Assembly (NCBI RefSeq): GCF_002262935.1
Contig: NZ_NPIA01000001.1
Location: 248,001-312,000, forward strand
DNA: 64,000 bases
Reading direction: 5' to 3'
Source of the DNA: Lottiidibacillus patelloidae
GTDB taxonomy: Bacteria > Bacillota > Bacilli > Bacillales > SA5d-4
Shown here: positions 33,912-43,072 of the stretch, in pieces
How positions within the stretch are numbered: position 1 is the stretch's first letter
Layout: the number at the start of each line of letters is the position of its first letter
Translations under genes and position numbers: made by a program
The notes under the pieces: generated by a model
What the model was told of the DNA's origin: nothing
The model's input: only the letters and a program-made list of their open reading frames with translations
Database searches by the model: none

Positions 33912-34430
33912 TTAACAATCCTCTCCTAGAAGGAAAGTCTCGTAAACTGTCCAAGATCCATTTTCTAATTGGTATAATAGTTGAAAACGGTCAACAATTT
34001 CTTCGTGGTTGATATCCATCATTTTCATACTTTCAAGCACATCAGAGTGTTCCGCATCTGACATTTTTTGTCCAATAGTTATATGGGGGACAAAACTAAA
34101 TTCTTGCGCTTGTTCCAATGCGCCGCTATTTAAATCACTTTGTAATTGTAATAATGTTTCATGGTTTTTCACACCTAGAAAAATCGTGTTCGTTACAGGA
34201 TGGAAAGACCCAACTTTATAAACATTCAAAGGGAATGGAGGAGTAGTTTTAGCAATAGATCTCACTTGATTTACTACTTCCTTTATTTTCTCATCGTCCA
34301 CTTCAAACATTCCTTTAATTGTAATGTGAGGTGGGATGAGTGTGTAATGTGGATCGTAACGCTTCCTGTATGAATTCGCAATATCTTGCAGCTTTTTAGA
34401 TGGGAAAATAGCAATACCGTACTTTAACAT
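33912..34430 (-). CDS. yjcG: 2H phosphoesterase family protein YjcG
   Basis: A 172-residue protein with the two HxT/S motifs of the 2H (2'-5' RNA ligase/cyclic phosphodiesterase-like) superfamily: IPPHITIKGMF near residue 36 and FVPHITIGQKM near residue 115. B. subtilis YjcG has this fold; its physiological substrate is not settled. GAGGATGA precedes ATG 34430. It is the first gene of a two-gene operon with yjcF. Confidence 0.9.
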   Translation of the reverse strand: MLKYGIAIFPSKKLQDIANSYRKRYDPHYTLIPPHITIKGMFEVDDEKIKEVVNQVRSIAKTTPPFPLNVYKVGSFHPVTNTIFLGVKNHETLLQLQSDLNSGALEQAQEFSFVPHITIGQKMSDAEHSDVLESMKMMDINHEEIVDRFQLLYQLENGSWTVYETFLLGEDC

Positions 34431-34547
34431 GAAAATTCATCCTCCTCGTATAGAAAAATTGAATGTAGTTACAATTAATTAGGAAATATATTCAATTTCT
34501 TACTTTATATTATATCAAAATTTCGTGTCACTGAGAAATATGATTAC

Positions 34548-35288
34548 CTACTTACTATATAGAAATTTTAATGCTCTTTTTAAATCTGGTTGCCAATAAG
34601 TCCATGTATGGTCTCCTTCAAATTCATCGTAAAAATAAGTGAAAGGTTTGTTTTGTAATATATTATGAAGCGTACGATTTGGTGTAAGGAAATCTTTCGT
34701 TTTTCCTTTCGTTGTTTCTACTACAGATTCCTGTTTACCAATGACATGATAGACATTTAATGAACTTGATAAGGACTGAAAATTTTCAGCTTTTTTCAAA
34801 ACTGTATCATTTACATAAGGAGAGTGCATAACAATATTTGCAAATGTATGTGGGTAGTTAAGACTCGTAATAAAAGAAGCCGTACCTGCCAACGAATCAC
34901 CCATTAATGATCTACCATATGCTAAGTGATGAGTGGAATATTCCTTGTCAATAAATGGAACTAATTCATGTACTAAGAATTGTTGATATGCTTCATTCTT
35001 TTCGCCATTTGGATGGTACTTTTCTCTACGGTCTTCCACGGATTTATATGGAACACCGACGATAATGAAATCTTCTAATTGCATCTCTTTTATTCCTTCA
35101 TCAGCAAATGTTGCAATTCGCCCCAATTGAAAATAATCCTGACCATCCTGAACGTATAGTACAGGATATGTATAGAGATGCGAGTAGGCAGGAGGGAGGT
35201 AAACCATCACATTTATTTCTTCTTTTAAAAATTTACTATTAACCGTAAGCTCATCTATAGAACTTTTAATCTCATCTATTTTTTTCAT
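34548..35288 (-). CDS. yjcH: Esterase-family alpha/beta hydrolase YjcH
   Basis: A 246-residue hydrolase of the esterase D/Fes-like family. Nucleophile region GRSLMGDSLAGTAS (GxSxxG), probable acid and His late in the chain (DEFEGDHTWTYW). The family start is typical: MVYLPPAYSHLYTYPVLYVQDG. No signal peptide is seen, so it is probably cytoplasmic. Start ATG 35288 is preceded by CGGAGTG; the GTG at 35297 lies within that site. It precedes yjcG by 117 bp. Confidence 0.85.
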   Translation of the reverse strand: MKKIDEIKSSIDELTVNSKFLKEEINVMVYLPPAYSHLYTYPVLYVQDGQDYFQLGRIATFADEGIKEMQLEDFIIVGVPYKSVEDRREKYHPNGEKNEAYQQFLVHELVPFIDKEYSTHHLAYGRSLMGDSLAGTASFITSLNYPHTFANIVMHSPYVNDTVLKKAENFQSLSSSLNVYHVIGKQESVVETTKGKTKDFLTPNRTLHNILQNKPFTYFYDEFEGDHTWTYWQPDLKRALKFLYSK

Positions 35289-35428
35289 TATTGTCACTCC
35301 GTTTCGTCTATATCCTCTTGTTAGTATATCAAAAGTGGGTATAATCTTGCATCGATTTAAACTATTGGAAATGGTATAATTAAATTTACATAATATTATG
35401 ACTGTACATTAACGTGGAGGGGATTAAC

Positions 35429-35983
35429 ATGAAAAAATCAATTCATAGTAAAGAAGTTGAAGCGGCAGCGCGTAAAGCATTGTTAGAAAGAGGTGTAACA
35501 ATGGAAGCGATTGCTGAAATTGTATATGAAATGCAATCCCCATATTCTGATCGTTTAACTATAGAAGAGTGTGTTGAAAGTGTGGATGCTGTTCTAGAAA
35601 AGAGAGAATTACAGCATGCTTTATTAGTTGGAATAGAACTAGACAAACTCGCAGAACAAAATAAACTATCAGAACCATTACAATCTTTAGTTGAAATGGA
35701 TGAAGGTTTGTTCGGTGTCGACGAAACAATTGCACTTGGTGCAGTATTTGGATACGGAAGCATTGCGGTTACTACATATGGACATTTAGATAAACAAAAA
35801 ATAGGTGTCATTAAAAAACTCGATACAAAACAAGTAGAAGGAGTACATACCTTTCTAGACGATTTAGTAGCAAGTGTTGCAGCAAGTGCATCAGCTAGGA
35901 TTGCTCATCGTTTAAGAGATATTGAAGATAACTTACGAAAAGAAGAAATTGTGAAAAAAGAGATGGAAGAAAGAATTGGATAA
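35429..35983 (+). CDS. Phosphatidylglycerophosphatase A-like protein
   Basis: A 184-residue protein resembling B. subtilis YutG, of the PgpA family. These proteins are linked to dephosphorylating phosphatidylglycerophosphate, the precursor of phosphatidylglycerol. Seen: ARKALLERGVTMEAIAEIVYEMQSPY at the N-terminus and ETIALGAVFGYGSIAVTTYGHLDK. The C-terminus (VASVAASASARIAHRLRD) is helical. GGAGGGG lies just before ATG 35429. -10-like TATAAT sits about 55 bp upstream. Confidence 0.85.
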   Translation: MKKSIHSKEVEAAARKALLERGVTMEAIAEIVYEMQSPYSDRLTIEECVESVDAVLEKRELQHALLVGIELDKLAEQNKLSEPLQSLVEMDEGLFGVDETIALGAVFGYGSIAVTTYGHLDKQKIGVIKKLDTKQVEGVHTFLDDLVASVAASASARIAHRLRDIEDNLRKEEIVKKEMEERIG

Positions 35984-36003
35984 GTTGACAGTGAGGTAAT
36001 GTG

Positions 36004-38487
36004 ATGAGTGAGCGAATTTTAGACTCTATAGACAAGAAAAAATTAAAAAATGAAATAGACGAAAAGATGAATTCACAACTCAAATTACTATGGGATAATA
36101 CTGCTGATGCTGTGTTTATGTTTGACAGTAAAGGTGAAATTACTCATGTGAATCCATCATTTACAAAAATGCTTGGTTGGAGCGAACATGAAATACTTTC
36201 AAGAAATGATATCTCGATTATTCCTAAACATTATAAAAATGATCAAAAAAAGGTGTTGCAACGAATTTTAAATGGAGAAGTAATTAGCTTTCATTATACA
36301 GAAAGAAGCCGAAAAGATGGTAAGAACATTCATGTCTTAGCGTCTTACCATCCCATTAAAGATGATAATGGTGCTGTAATTGGTGCGACAGCAATGTATA
36401 AGGACATGTCAGAGCAAGTTAGAATCGAACAGGCACTTTCTGAGAGTGAAAAAAGATACCAACAATTAATTGAGCATACACCTTACATGATTGTTGTCCA
36501 TGATGATATGAATATTTTATATATAAACAATGCAGGCGTTCAAACACTATGTGCAACTAATAAGAGTGAGATCTATGAGCGAACGATTTATTCATTTGTT
36601 AACTCTGACCTAGAAGATGAATTAGCAAATATATTAGCAAAGTTGAAAAAGACAAATCGTTCTGAACTGATTATTAATTCTTTAGACGGAAGGAAAATTA
36701 ATGTAGATTGTACGACCATCCCCATCACCTATTTAGGAAGAAGAGCATATCAATCGGTCCTTCATGATGTTACGAAAAGAAAAAGAGCCGAGAAAGCATT
36801 GCGTAACAGCGAAAAGGACTACAGAACAATTACGGAATATTCTACAGATATGATCAGTGTATTAAATCGAAGAGGAAAGGTAATATATGCTTCTCCTTCG
36901 CATGAAACAATACTAGGATACGATGCTAAAGAATTAATAGATTCCAACTTATATGCGATTATTCATCCAGAAGATAGAAAAAAAGTTTTGCAAGTTTTTT
37001 CAACAGGTGTTTCCAAGAGACAGGGGCAAACGGTGGAATGCCGTCTAAAAAAAACAAATAATAGCTGGGTCTGGGTAGAAGCAAGAGGAACACCATTTAT
37101 TAACGAAAAAGGTGAACTTGAGAAAGTTGTTATTGTTAAACGAGATATAACGGAAAGAAAGATTTACGAAGCAGAACTAGAGTATATGGCTTTCCAAGAT
37201 AGTTTAACAGGATTACCTAATCGCCGGTCTTTTCTCCATCAATTGGACATGCTTGTTGAAAGTGACAATGCAACTTTTACAATCTTTTACTTAGATGTCG
37301 ATCGTTTCAAATATGTAAACGACTCGCTTGGGCACCATAAAGGTGACGAATTGTTAAAAGCGATTGCAAAAAGGCTTGAAGAGTCTAGTGGGTTTGACAA
37401 TGTTGCTAGGCTAAGTGGTGATGAGTTTGTCTTGCTTACAAAAGACTTAAAAAATGAAGAAGAAATCATCCAACGAGCCAATAAATTATTATCTATATTT
37501 AAAGATGCATTTTCAATTAATAATTTTGATTTCCATTTAGGAGCTAGCATAGGGATTGCCACTTACCCTAAAGATGGTGAAGATGCGCTGTCTCTATTAA
37601 AAAATGCAGACTCAGCAATGTATGAGTCAAAAGGAAATGGCAAAAACCAATATCACCTTTACCTTCCTTCTATGAATGAAAGAACGTTCGAATGGCTTGT
37701 ATTAGAAAATGACTTACATAAAGCTTTAGAAAAAGGTGAGTTCTTTATAGAGTATCAGCCGCGTATTGATATGAAAAATGAACAAGTAGCAGGGGCAGAA
37801 GCGTTAATACGTTGGCAACATCCAACTTATAATCGAGTAAACCCAGCAAATTTTATTCCATTAGCAGAAGAAACTGGATTAATTATCCCAATCGGTAAAT
37901 GGGTATTAGAAACTGCATGTCGTCAGTTAAAAAGCTGGCATGAAGCAGGTTTTACAAATTTGAAAATAAGTGTTAACTTTTCTGCTAGACAATTTTTATC
38001 AGAGAATTTAATAAAGGATGTTGCAGCAGTAATTTCTGATAGCAAGATTAGTCCGCAACATTTAGAAATTGAAATTACAGAAAGTACCCTATTGCAAAAT
38101 GAATTAGTTGTTTTGGCTGCATTGAGAGAGTTAATGGAAATGGGTGTGCAAATAACACTTGATGACTTTGGCACTGGTTATGCTTCTTTAACTTACTTAA
38201 CTAAGTATCAAGTAAATGCACTAAAAATTGATAAGTCCTTTATTAAAGATATTTCAAAAAATCCTGAAAAAGATGCAATTACGACTGCTGTCATCACATT
38301 AGCACACAGTCTAAATATGCAAGTCGTTGCTGAAGGTGTTGAATATTACGAGGACTATGAGCATTTGCTTTCAAAAAATACTGATGAAATACAAGGCTAC
38401 TTTATAAGTAGACCAATTAGTCCAGAAAAATTCTTAATGGCATTAAAGAAAGGTACATTTACGAAATGTTTTAAAAAGCACTCATAA
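36004..38487 (+). CDS. PAS-GGDEF-EAL cyclic-di-GMP protein
   Basis: A soluble 827-residue signalling protein. Three PAS domains are visible (about residues 25-145, 150-265 and 275-390), each followed by the YKDMSEQ/DVTKRKRAE/KRDITERK linker helix. Next is a GGDEF domain with motif LSGDEFVLLT, a functional-looking variant of GGDEF, and then an EAL domain with AGAEALIRWQ and DDFGTGYASLTYL. Both synthesis and breakdown of cyclic-di-GMP are possible; the balance cannot be judged. The start is ATG 36004 or GTG 36001. No membrane segment is present. Confidence 0.93.
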   Translation: MSERILDSIDKKKLKNEIDEKMNSQLKLLWDNTADAVFMFDSKGEITHVNPSFTKMLGWSEHEILSRNDISIIPKHYKNDQKKVLQRILNGEVISFHYTERSRKDGKNIHVLASYHPIKDDNGAVIGATAMYKDMSEQVRIEQALSESEKRYQQLIEHTPYMIVVHDDMNILYINNAGVQTLCATNKSEIYERTIYSFVNSDLEDELANILAKLKKTNRSELIINSLDGRKINVDCTTIPITYLGRRAYQSVLHDVTKRKRAEKALRNSEKDYRTITEYSTDMISVLNRRGKVIYASPSHETILGYDAKELIDSNLYAIIHPEDRKKVLQVFSTGVSKRQGQTVECRLKKTNNSWVWVEARGTPFINEKGELEKVVIVKRDITERKIYEAELEYMAFQDSLTGLPNRRSFLHQLDMLVESDNATFTIFYLDVDRFKYVNDSLGHHKGDELLKAIAKRLEESSGFDNVARLSGDEFVLLTKDLKNEEEIIQRANKLLSIFKDAFSINNFDFHLGASIGIATYPKDGEDALSLLKNADSAMYESKGNGKNQYHLYLPSMNERTFEWLVLENDLHKALEKGEFFIEYQPRIDMKNEQVAGAEALIRWQHPTYNRVNPANFIPLAEETGLIIPIGKWVLETACRQLKSWHEAGFTNLKISVNFSARQFLSENLIKDVAAVISDSKISPQHLEIEITESTLLQNELVVLAALRELMEMGVQITLDDFGTGYASLTYLTKYQVNALKIDKSFIKDISKNPEKDAITTAVITLAHSLNMQVVAEGVEYYEDYEHLLSKNTDEIQGYFISRPISPEKFLMALKKGTFTKCFKKHS

Positions 38488-38501
38488 GGAGTGCTTTTTT
38501 C
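38472..38501 (+). terminator. Intrinsic terminator
   Basis: Stem AAAAAGCACTC with GGAGTGCTTTTT around ATAA. It overlaps the end of the GGDEF-EAL gene. Confidence 0.85.
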
Positions 38502-38590
38502 AATCCTGACTATTCTACTGTAATAAATAATTTATGAAAATTATTTTATGTATGATATAGTATAGTAGGTAAAAAAATACGAAAACAATT

Positions 38591-38676
38591 CCACAAGATT
38601 CCTTGTGGGAGAGGTTCGCGAACTCCCTCTATAAAAAACTAAGGAAAACGATATCCTTGGGATACGTTTTTTTATT
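38591..38676 (+). ncRNA. preQ1-I riboswitch with terminator, upstream of queC
   Basis: The aptamer (about 38609-38643) has P1 AGAGG with CCTCT, loop TTCGCGAACT, and the A-rich tail ATAAAAAACTAAGG that forms the pseudoknot; this matches class I preQ1 aptamers. It is followed by an expression platform: AAACGATATCC with GGATACGTTT and a T run (38645-38676), so preQ1 should favour termination. An extra perfect 7-bp hairpin (38591-38608, CCACAAG/CTTGTGG) sits just upstream. It controls queCDEF. Confidence 0.9.
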
Positions 38677-38759
38677 TGTTTATTACAAGAAAGTATAATT
38701 TTGGCATATACTAAGGGCGTTCGAGAATTAAGTTTTCTTCTTAAAAAGGAGAATGGGAA

Positions 38760-39428
38760 ATGAAAAAAGGAAAAGCAGTTGTTGTTTTTAGTGGTGGACA
38801 AGATAGTACGACATGTCTATTTTGGGCGATGGAACGCTTTGAGGAAGTTGAAGCCGTAACATTTAACTACAATCAAAGACATCAATTAGAAATAGATTGT
38901 GCTAAAGATATTTGTAAAGAATTAGGAATTAATCACCATATTTTAGATATGGGTTTATTAAATCAACTTACTTCTAATGCGCTAACACGCGACACAATAG
39001 ATGTTAAAGATGGTGAAGAAGGAGAGTTACCTTCGACATTTGTTGATGGAAGAAATTTAATCTTTTTAACTTTTGCAGCAATTTATGCAAAACAAAAAGG
39101 TGCAAAACACATTATTACTGGCGTTTGTGAGACTGATTTTAGTGGGTATCCAGATTGTCGAGATATGTTCATTAAATCGTTAGATGTAACATTAAATCTT
39201 GCAATGGATTATCCGTTTGTCATTCATACACCGTTAATGTGGTTAAATAAAGCAGAAACTTGGAAGTTAGCAGAAGACCTAAATGCATTAGAATTCGTGA
39301 AAAATAAAACATTAACTTGTTACAATGGCGTAATTGCTGATGGATGTGGAGAATGTCCAGCATGCCACCTTAGAAACAAAGGTTATGAAGATTATCTTAA
39401 TATGTTAGAGGAAGGAGGGAGTAACTAA
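38760..39428 (+). CDS. queC: 7-cyano-7-deazaguanine synthase QueC
   Basis: Converts 7-carboxy-7-deazaguanine to preQ0 using ATP and ammonia, in queuosine synthesis. The PP-loop is [17 protein letters not shown] at the N-terminus. The zinc site is at the C-terminus ([20 protein letters not shown]). Length 222 residues. It is the first gene after the preQ1 riboswitch, with AAAGGAGAA upstream of ATG 38760, and is 2 bp from queD. Confidence 0.96.
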   Translation: MKKGKAVVVFSGGQDSTTCLFWAMERFEEVEAVTFNYNQRHQLEIDCAKDICKELGINHHILDMGLLNQLTSNALTRDTIDVKDGEEGELPSTFVDGRNLIFLTFAAIYAKQKGAKHIITGVCETDFSGYPDCRDMFIKSLDVTLNLAMDYPFVIHTPLMWLNKAETWKLAEDLNALEFVKNKTLTCYNGVIADGCGECPACHLRNKGYEDYLNMLEEGGSN

Positions 39429-39430
39429 CG

Positions 39431-39868
39431 ATGTTACAGCAATTTTATCCACAAGTACCTCACTCCTATAGTTACGAATTAAATAAGGATATGCATTTTG
39501 CAGCAGCACACTTTGTTCCACACGAGTCTGCCGGCAAATGTGTAAATGTCCATGGCCATACGTATTTCGTAAATGTGACTGTTGCAGGTGATGAGCTAAA
39601 TGAAGCGGGTTTCCTAGTTGATTTTAAAACATTAAAAGAAATCGTACATGATCGCTACGACCATTCTCTAATGAACGATAAAAAAGAAGACTTTAATGAT
39701 AAGAATGCATATGATTTTCCGACGACAGAAGTTGTTGCTAGAAAAATATATGAAAATATTCAATCTTACCTAAATGGAATGGATAATAAGCCTCAATGTT
39801 TGCAAGTATTAGTAAGAGAAACACCAACTAGTTATGTAGTATACCGCCCTAAAAATGGTGGGAAATAA
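39431..39868 (+). CDS. queD: 6-carboxytetrahydropterin synthase QueD
   Basis: Makes 6-carboxy-5,6,7,8-tetrahydropterin from dihydroneopterin triphosphate. The zinc-binding His residues are in MHFAAAHFVPHESAGKC and NVHGHTYFVNV; the catalytic Cys lies in the first of these (GKCVNVHGH). Also seen: GFLVDFKTLKEIVHDRYDHSLMN and PTTEVVARKIYE. Length of 145 residues is normal for the family. queE begins one base after its stop. Confidence 0.95.
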   Translation: MLQQFYPQVPHSYSYELNKDMHFAAAHFVPHESAGKCVNVHGHTYFVNVTVAGDELNEAGFLVDFKTLKEIVHDRYDHSLMNDKKEDFNDKNAYDFPTTEVVARKIYENIQSYLNGMDNKPQCLQVLVRETPTSYVVYRPKNGGK

Positions 39869-39869
39869 G

Positions 39870-40601
39870 ATGGAAAAGGCAAGAAAGATTCCAGTCTTAG
39901 AAGTATTTGGTCCAACTATTCAAGGTGAAGGAATGGTTATTGGACAAAAAACGATGTTTGTTCGTACAGCAGGCTGTGATTACCAATGTTCCTGGTGTGA
40001 CTCTGCATTCACTTGGGATGGCAGTGCGAAAGATGAAATAAAGCAAATGACAGCAGAAGAAATTTGGAACGAGCTTAAAGAGATTGGAGATAACCGGTTT
40101 AATCATGTAACGATATCAGGCGGGAATCCAGCTCTCTTATCAAGTATTGGTTCACTCATCAATTTGCTTCATGAAAAGGGAATAGAAGTAGCCGTTGAGA
40201 CGCAAGGGAGTATATGGAAAAACTGGTTTTTAGATATTGATCAACTGACTTTATCACCAAAGCCTCCTAGTTCTGGAATGGAAACTAATTTTGAAAAGTT
40301 GGATGAAATTTTTCACCGTCTAAAACAAAATTCTAATTTTGGAAAAGAAGTATCATTAAAAGTAGTAGTCTTTGATGAAGAGGATTTTCAATATGCAAGG
40401 GATGTACATACCCGTTATCCAGAAGTGAGTTTTTTCTTACAAGTTGGAAATAGTGATATTGAACATGAAGCTTCGACAAAAGACTTACTTGAAAAATTAG
40501 AATGGCTAGTAAATAAAGTGGTTGAATCACCTGAAATGAATCATGCTAGAGTGTTACCGCAACTGCACACCCTTATTTGGGGGAATAAAAGAGGCGTGTA
40601 A
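39870..40601 (+). CDS. queE: 7-carboxy-7-deazaguanine synthase QueE
   Basis: A radical SAM enzyme that rearranges carboxytetrahydropterin to 7-carboxy-7-deazaguanine. The iron-sulfur motif is the Cx3Cx2C in RTAGCDYQCSWCDSAF. The family start FGPTIQGEGMVIGQKTMFVR and the SAM-contacting ISGGNPALL are present. Length is 243 residues. I use ATG 39870 (MEKARK), with GGTGGG in the end of queD; the earlier in-frame ATG at 39855 overlaps queD. Confidence 0.95.
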   Translation: MEKARKIPVLEVFGPTIQGEGMVIGQKTMFVRTAGCDYQCSWCDSAFTWDGSAKDEIKQMTAEEIWNELKEIGDNRFNHVTISGGNPALLSSIGSLINLLHEKGIEVAVETQGSIWKNWFLDIDQLTLSPKPPSSGMETNFEKLDEIFHRLKQNSNFGKEVSLKVVVFDEEDFQYARDVHTRYPEVSFFLQVGNSDIEHEASTKDLLEKLEWLVNKVVESPEMNHARVLPQLHTLIWGNKRGV

Positions 40602-40620
40602 GGAAGGAAGGATTTAAGTT

Positions 40621-41118
40621 ATGAGCGGAAGAAAAGATAGTGAATTAACAGATGTTACGTTATTAGGAAACCAAGGAACGAATTATACGTTTGAATACAA
40701 CCCAAATGTTTTAGAAACATTTGAAAATAAGCATATTGAAAATGATTATTTTGTAAAGTTTAATTGTCCCGAATTTACAAGCCTTTGTCCGAAAACAAAT
40801 CAACCTGATTTTGCAACTATTTACATTAGCTACATTCCAGATGTAAAAATGGTTGAAAGTAAGTCATTGAAATTATATTTATTTAGTTTTAGAAATCATG
40901 GTGATTTTCACGAAGACTGTATGAATATTATAATGAAAGACTTAATCAAATTAATGGATCCGAGATACATTGAAGTTTGGGGGAAATTCACTCCAAGGGG
41001 TGGCATTTCTATTGACCCATATGTTAACTATGGTAAACCGGGGACAAAATTTGAAAAAATGGCGGAGCATCGAATGATGAACCACGATTTATATCCTGAA
41101 AAAATTGATAATCGATAG
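40621..41118 (+). CDS. queF: NADPH-dependent 7-cyano-7-deazaguanine reductase QueF
   Basis: Reduces preQ0 to preQ1 with NADPH, the last step before tRNA insertion. The short, type I form (165 residues). Catalytic Cys is in [13 protein letters not shown] and the QueF NADPH motif is seen as [16 protein letters not shown]. It closes the queCDEF operon and produces the ligand sensed by the riboswitch at the start of the operon. GGAAGG is the ribosome site. Confidence 0.96.
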   Translation: MSGRKDSELTDVTLLGNQGTNYTFEYNPNVLETFENKHIENDYFVKFNCPEFTSLCPKTNQPDFATIYISYIPDVKMVESKSLKLYLFSFRNHGDFHEDCMNIIMKDLIKLMDPRYIEVWGKFTPRGGISIDPYVNYGKPGTKFEKMAEHRMMNHDLYPEKIDNR

Positions 41119-41123
41119 TATGT

Positions 41124-41155
41124 AAAGCCTTTGCAGCCAATGCGAAGGTTTTTTT
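41124..41155 (+). terminator. Intrinsic terminator after queF
   Basis: AAAGCCTTTGCA pairs with TGCGAAGGTTT and is followed by a T run. The next 190 bp to the lipoprotein gene are AT-rich with no recognised feature. Confidence 0.85.
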
Positions 41156-41343
41156 GTGCCCATAAATACATCCCATCTTGATCACATTAAACTTTCTTAA
41201 ATATAAGAGGAAACAAATGAAGAAAAGGCCATAAACATAAGAGGTAATATATCTACAAAAAAGCACTAATAAATGAAGTGACATAAAACATTGTTATAGC
41301 TATAATTAATTATCTTTTACAATTTTATTAAGAAGGTGAAATC

Positions 41344-42555
41344 ATGATTATTAAAATGCGTTTTACTCTGGTGTTAAGCGTTATATTAATACTCCTTACT
41401 GCATGTGGAACTGATAAGGTGATCGACAAAGATAACAATAATGAAACAGAAAATGAACATAGTGAAAATAACGAGGATGAGGATAATCAAAATACAGAAA
41501 CTGAAAATGAAGATACTGATCAGGAAGGTTCTGATGAGATAATTGAACCGAAAAAAACAACACAATTCACTTTACATTGGGAAAATCATAATGGTAGTTT
41601 TAGCGTCAACGGTGTTAAATTGGGCGATTCTCATAAAGGAGTATTAGAGAAGTTAGGAAATCCTCAAGAAATAATTGAAAATGGGGATGAAACATTAGAG
41701 CTATATCTTATCGAAGATTGGTTCACAAGAGAATTAGCAGTGACTTATAAAGAAGAAAAAGTTGTCCGAATCGAATTATTCGGCTCATTAGAAACTACTG
41801 AACTAGAAGCACTTATTCAAGATTTTCAAGGTGGCATCTATCGATACAAATACGCATCCTACTCGCACCTTTTTGAAAGTCCAAACGGTAGTTTACTCGT
41901 CATTGACTCGAGTAATTATGCGAAATATGGCATTCAGCAACGCTATATAATTACAACGATGAACAATTGGAAAAATGAAGAAAATTACCTAGAAGATTAT
42001 ATGAGAACTGATAATGATGCTGCAATTGCTGTTATTGTTCGCTCTAACCCTTTATATATCCATTTACTTGGTTCTGGTGAGCTTGTTGTTAATGGAATTA
42101 AGATTGGTGATTCGAGGGAAACGGTAGAGGCGTTGTTAGGTGTGCCATTTGATGCTGAAGAAGATAAAAATTATGAGAATCAAGAAACTTCAGACCATGG
42201 GTATTGGCCACATTGGAAGTATACGTATGGAATCGAAACGGAAATTAATTATATTGAGTTTATTGTAGAATTTTACAAAGATAGAGTCATTGCAATAGAG
42301 TTGCATGATGAGATGCAAGTACCGATCATTCCAAGTTCATTTGTCGAAGAATTCGAAGGTACGATTTATATGGAAGACAGTTCTAGTTCTTTCATTTTCG
42401 ATGCAAAAGAAAATATCTTTGTCATACAAGCACAATTGGGCAATTACAGAATTGCTGAAAGAGCAGACCGAAACTGGATTAACGCAAATTTTGAAGAGTC
42501 CTTAGAGAAAGTCACAAAGCAAGAAGTACTAGAAAGTCCAATTATAATAAAATAA
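41344..42555 (+). CDS. Lipoprotein with two CAP-associated-like repeats
   Basis: A 403-residue exported lipoprotein, lipobox LLTACG (Cys about residue 20), followed by an acidic Asn/Glu-rich linker (residues about 25-70). Two related modules follow: FSVNGVKLGDSHKGVLEKLG (about residue 92) and LVVNGIKIGDSRETVEALLG (about residue 245). The motif GDS..V...LG resembles the CAP-associated domain. The function is unknown; the protein would sit on the outer face of the membrane. AAGAAGGTG precedes ATG 41344. It is monocistronic with a terminator. Confidence 0.75.
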   Translation: MIIKMRFTLVLSVILILLTACGTDKVIDKDNNNETENEHSENNEDEDNQNTETENEDTDQEGSDEIIEPKKTTQFTLHWENHNGSFSVNGVKLGDSHKGVLEKLGNPQEIIENGDETLELYLIEDWFTRELAVTYKEEKVVRIELFGSLETTELEALIQDFQGGIYRYKYASYSHLFESPNGSLLVIDSSNYAKYGIQQRYIITTMNNWKNEENYLEDYMRTDNDAAIAVIVRSNPLYIHLLGSGELVVNGIKIGDSRETVEALLGVPFDAEEDKNYENQETSDHGYWPHWKYTYGIETEINYIEFIVEFYKDRVIAIELHDEMQVPIIPSSFVEEFEGTIYMEDSSSSFIFDAKENIFVIQAQLGNYRIAERADRNWINANFEESLEKVTKQEVLESPIIIK

Positions 42556-42567
42556 TCAGCAAAAATA

Positions 42568-42600
42568 GAGGAGAATGGGGCAGTTCCATTCTCTTTTTCT
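42568..42600 (+). terminator. Intrinsic terminator
   Basis: GAGAATGG pairs with CCATTCTC, followed by TTTTT. Confidence 0.8.
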
Positions 42601-42602
42601 AT

Positions 42603-42628
42603 TTGAAAAAGCCAGGCAAAAGCCTGAC
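42603..42628 (-). terminator. Terminator of the SASP gene
   Basis: Minus-strand stem GTCAGGC with GCCTGGC, loop TTTT, then TTTTT. Confidence 0.8.
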
Positions 42629-42638
42629 TCGCCATTAA

Positions 42639-42842
42639 TTATTTAGTTGTTTGACCACTTAATTGTTGCTGCGCAGTTTTTACTAAACGCTTCGTAATCT
42701 CCCCACCAACAGAACCATTGCTTCTAGCTGCTGTATCAGGACTTAACGTTACTCCAAATTCTTGCGCTATTTCATATTTTATTTGATCTAATGCCTGTTC
42801 GATACCAGGCACTAACAATTGATTTCTACTTCCTCTTGCCAA
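42639..42842 (-). CDS. Alpha/beta-type small acid-soluble spore protein
   Basis: SASPs coat and protect DNA in the dormant spore and are degraded by GPR protease in germination. The 67 residues include the GPR cleavage region ([11 protein letters not shown], cut normally between two residues of E-I-A) and the conserved [17 protein letters not shown]-terminal [20 protein letters not shown] is typical of alpha/beta SASPs. AAAGGAGG is the ribosome site. It should be transcribed by sigma-G in the forespore; I could not assign a clear promoter. Confidence 0.95.
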   Translation of the reverse strand: MARGSRNQLLVPGIEQALDQIKYEIAQEFGVTLSPDTAARSNGSVGGEITKRLVKTAQQQLSGQTTK

Positions 42843-42903
42843 TTTAATTGCCTCCTTTAAATTAAATTAATGTATAAAACAACTAATGAAAGTTGTATGA
42901 GTA

Positions 42904-42915
42904 GTTTACGTAAAC
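42904..42915. repeat. 12-base palindrome GTTTACGTAAAC
   Basis: Perfect palindrome in the 230-bp spacer between the SASP gene and pxpB. It could be an operator for either divergent gene, or chance. The rest of the spacer is AT-rich and empty. Confidence 0.3.
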
Positions 42916-43072
42916 TTTAATTAAAAACACTTGGTAATGCTTAGTAGTTGAAATAGAAATTTACCAAAAGAGGAATTTTGCAAAAAATAGTTAACTTAAT
43001 AGTATATGCAAAAATAATATTTTTTATTCTATCTTTAATAAAAAATTTATAATTATATGAGGGACTGATGAA

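Noticed and set aside
38609-38643. preQ1 aptamer region as a possible tRNA fragment (GGTTCGCGAACTCC)
   Set aside because: The T-loop-like string is part of a class I preQ1 aptamer; no cloverleaf can be drawn, and no tRNA gene was recognised in the window.
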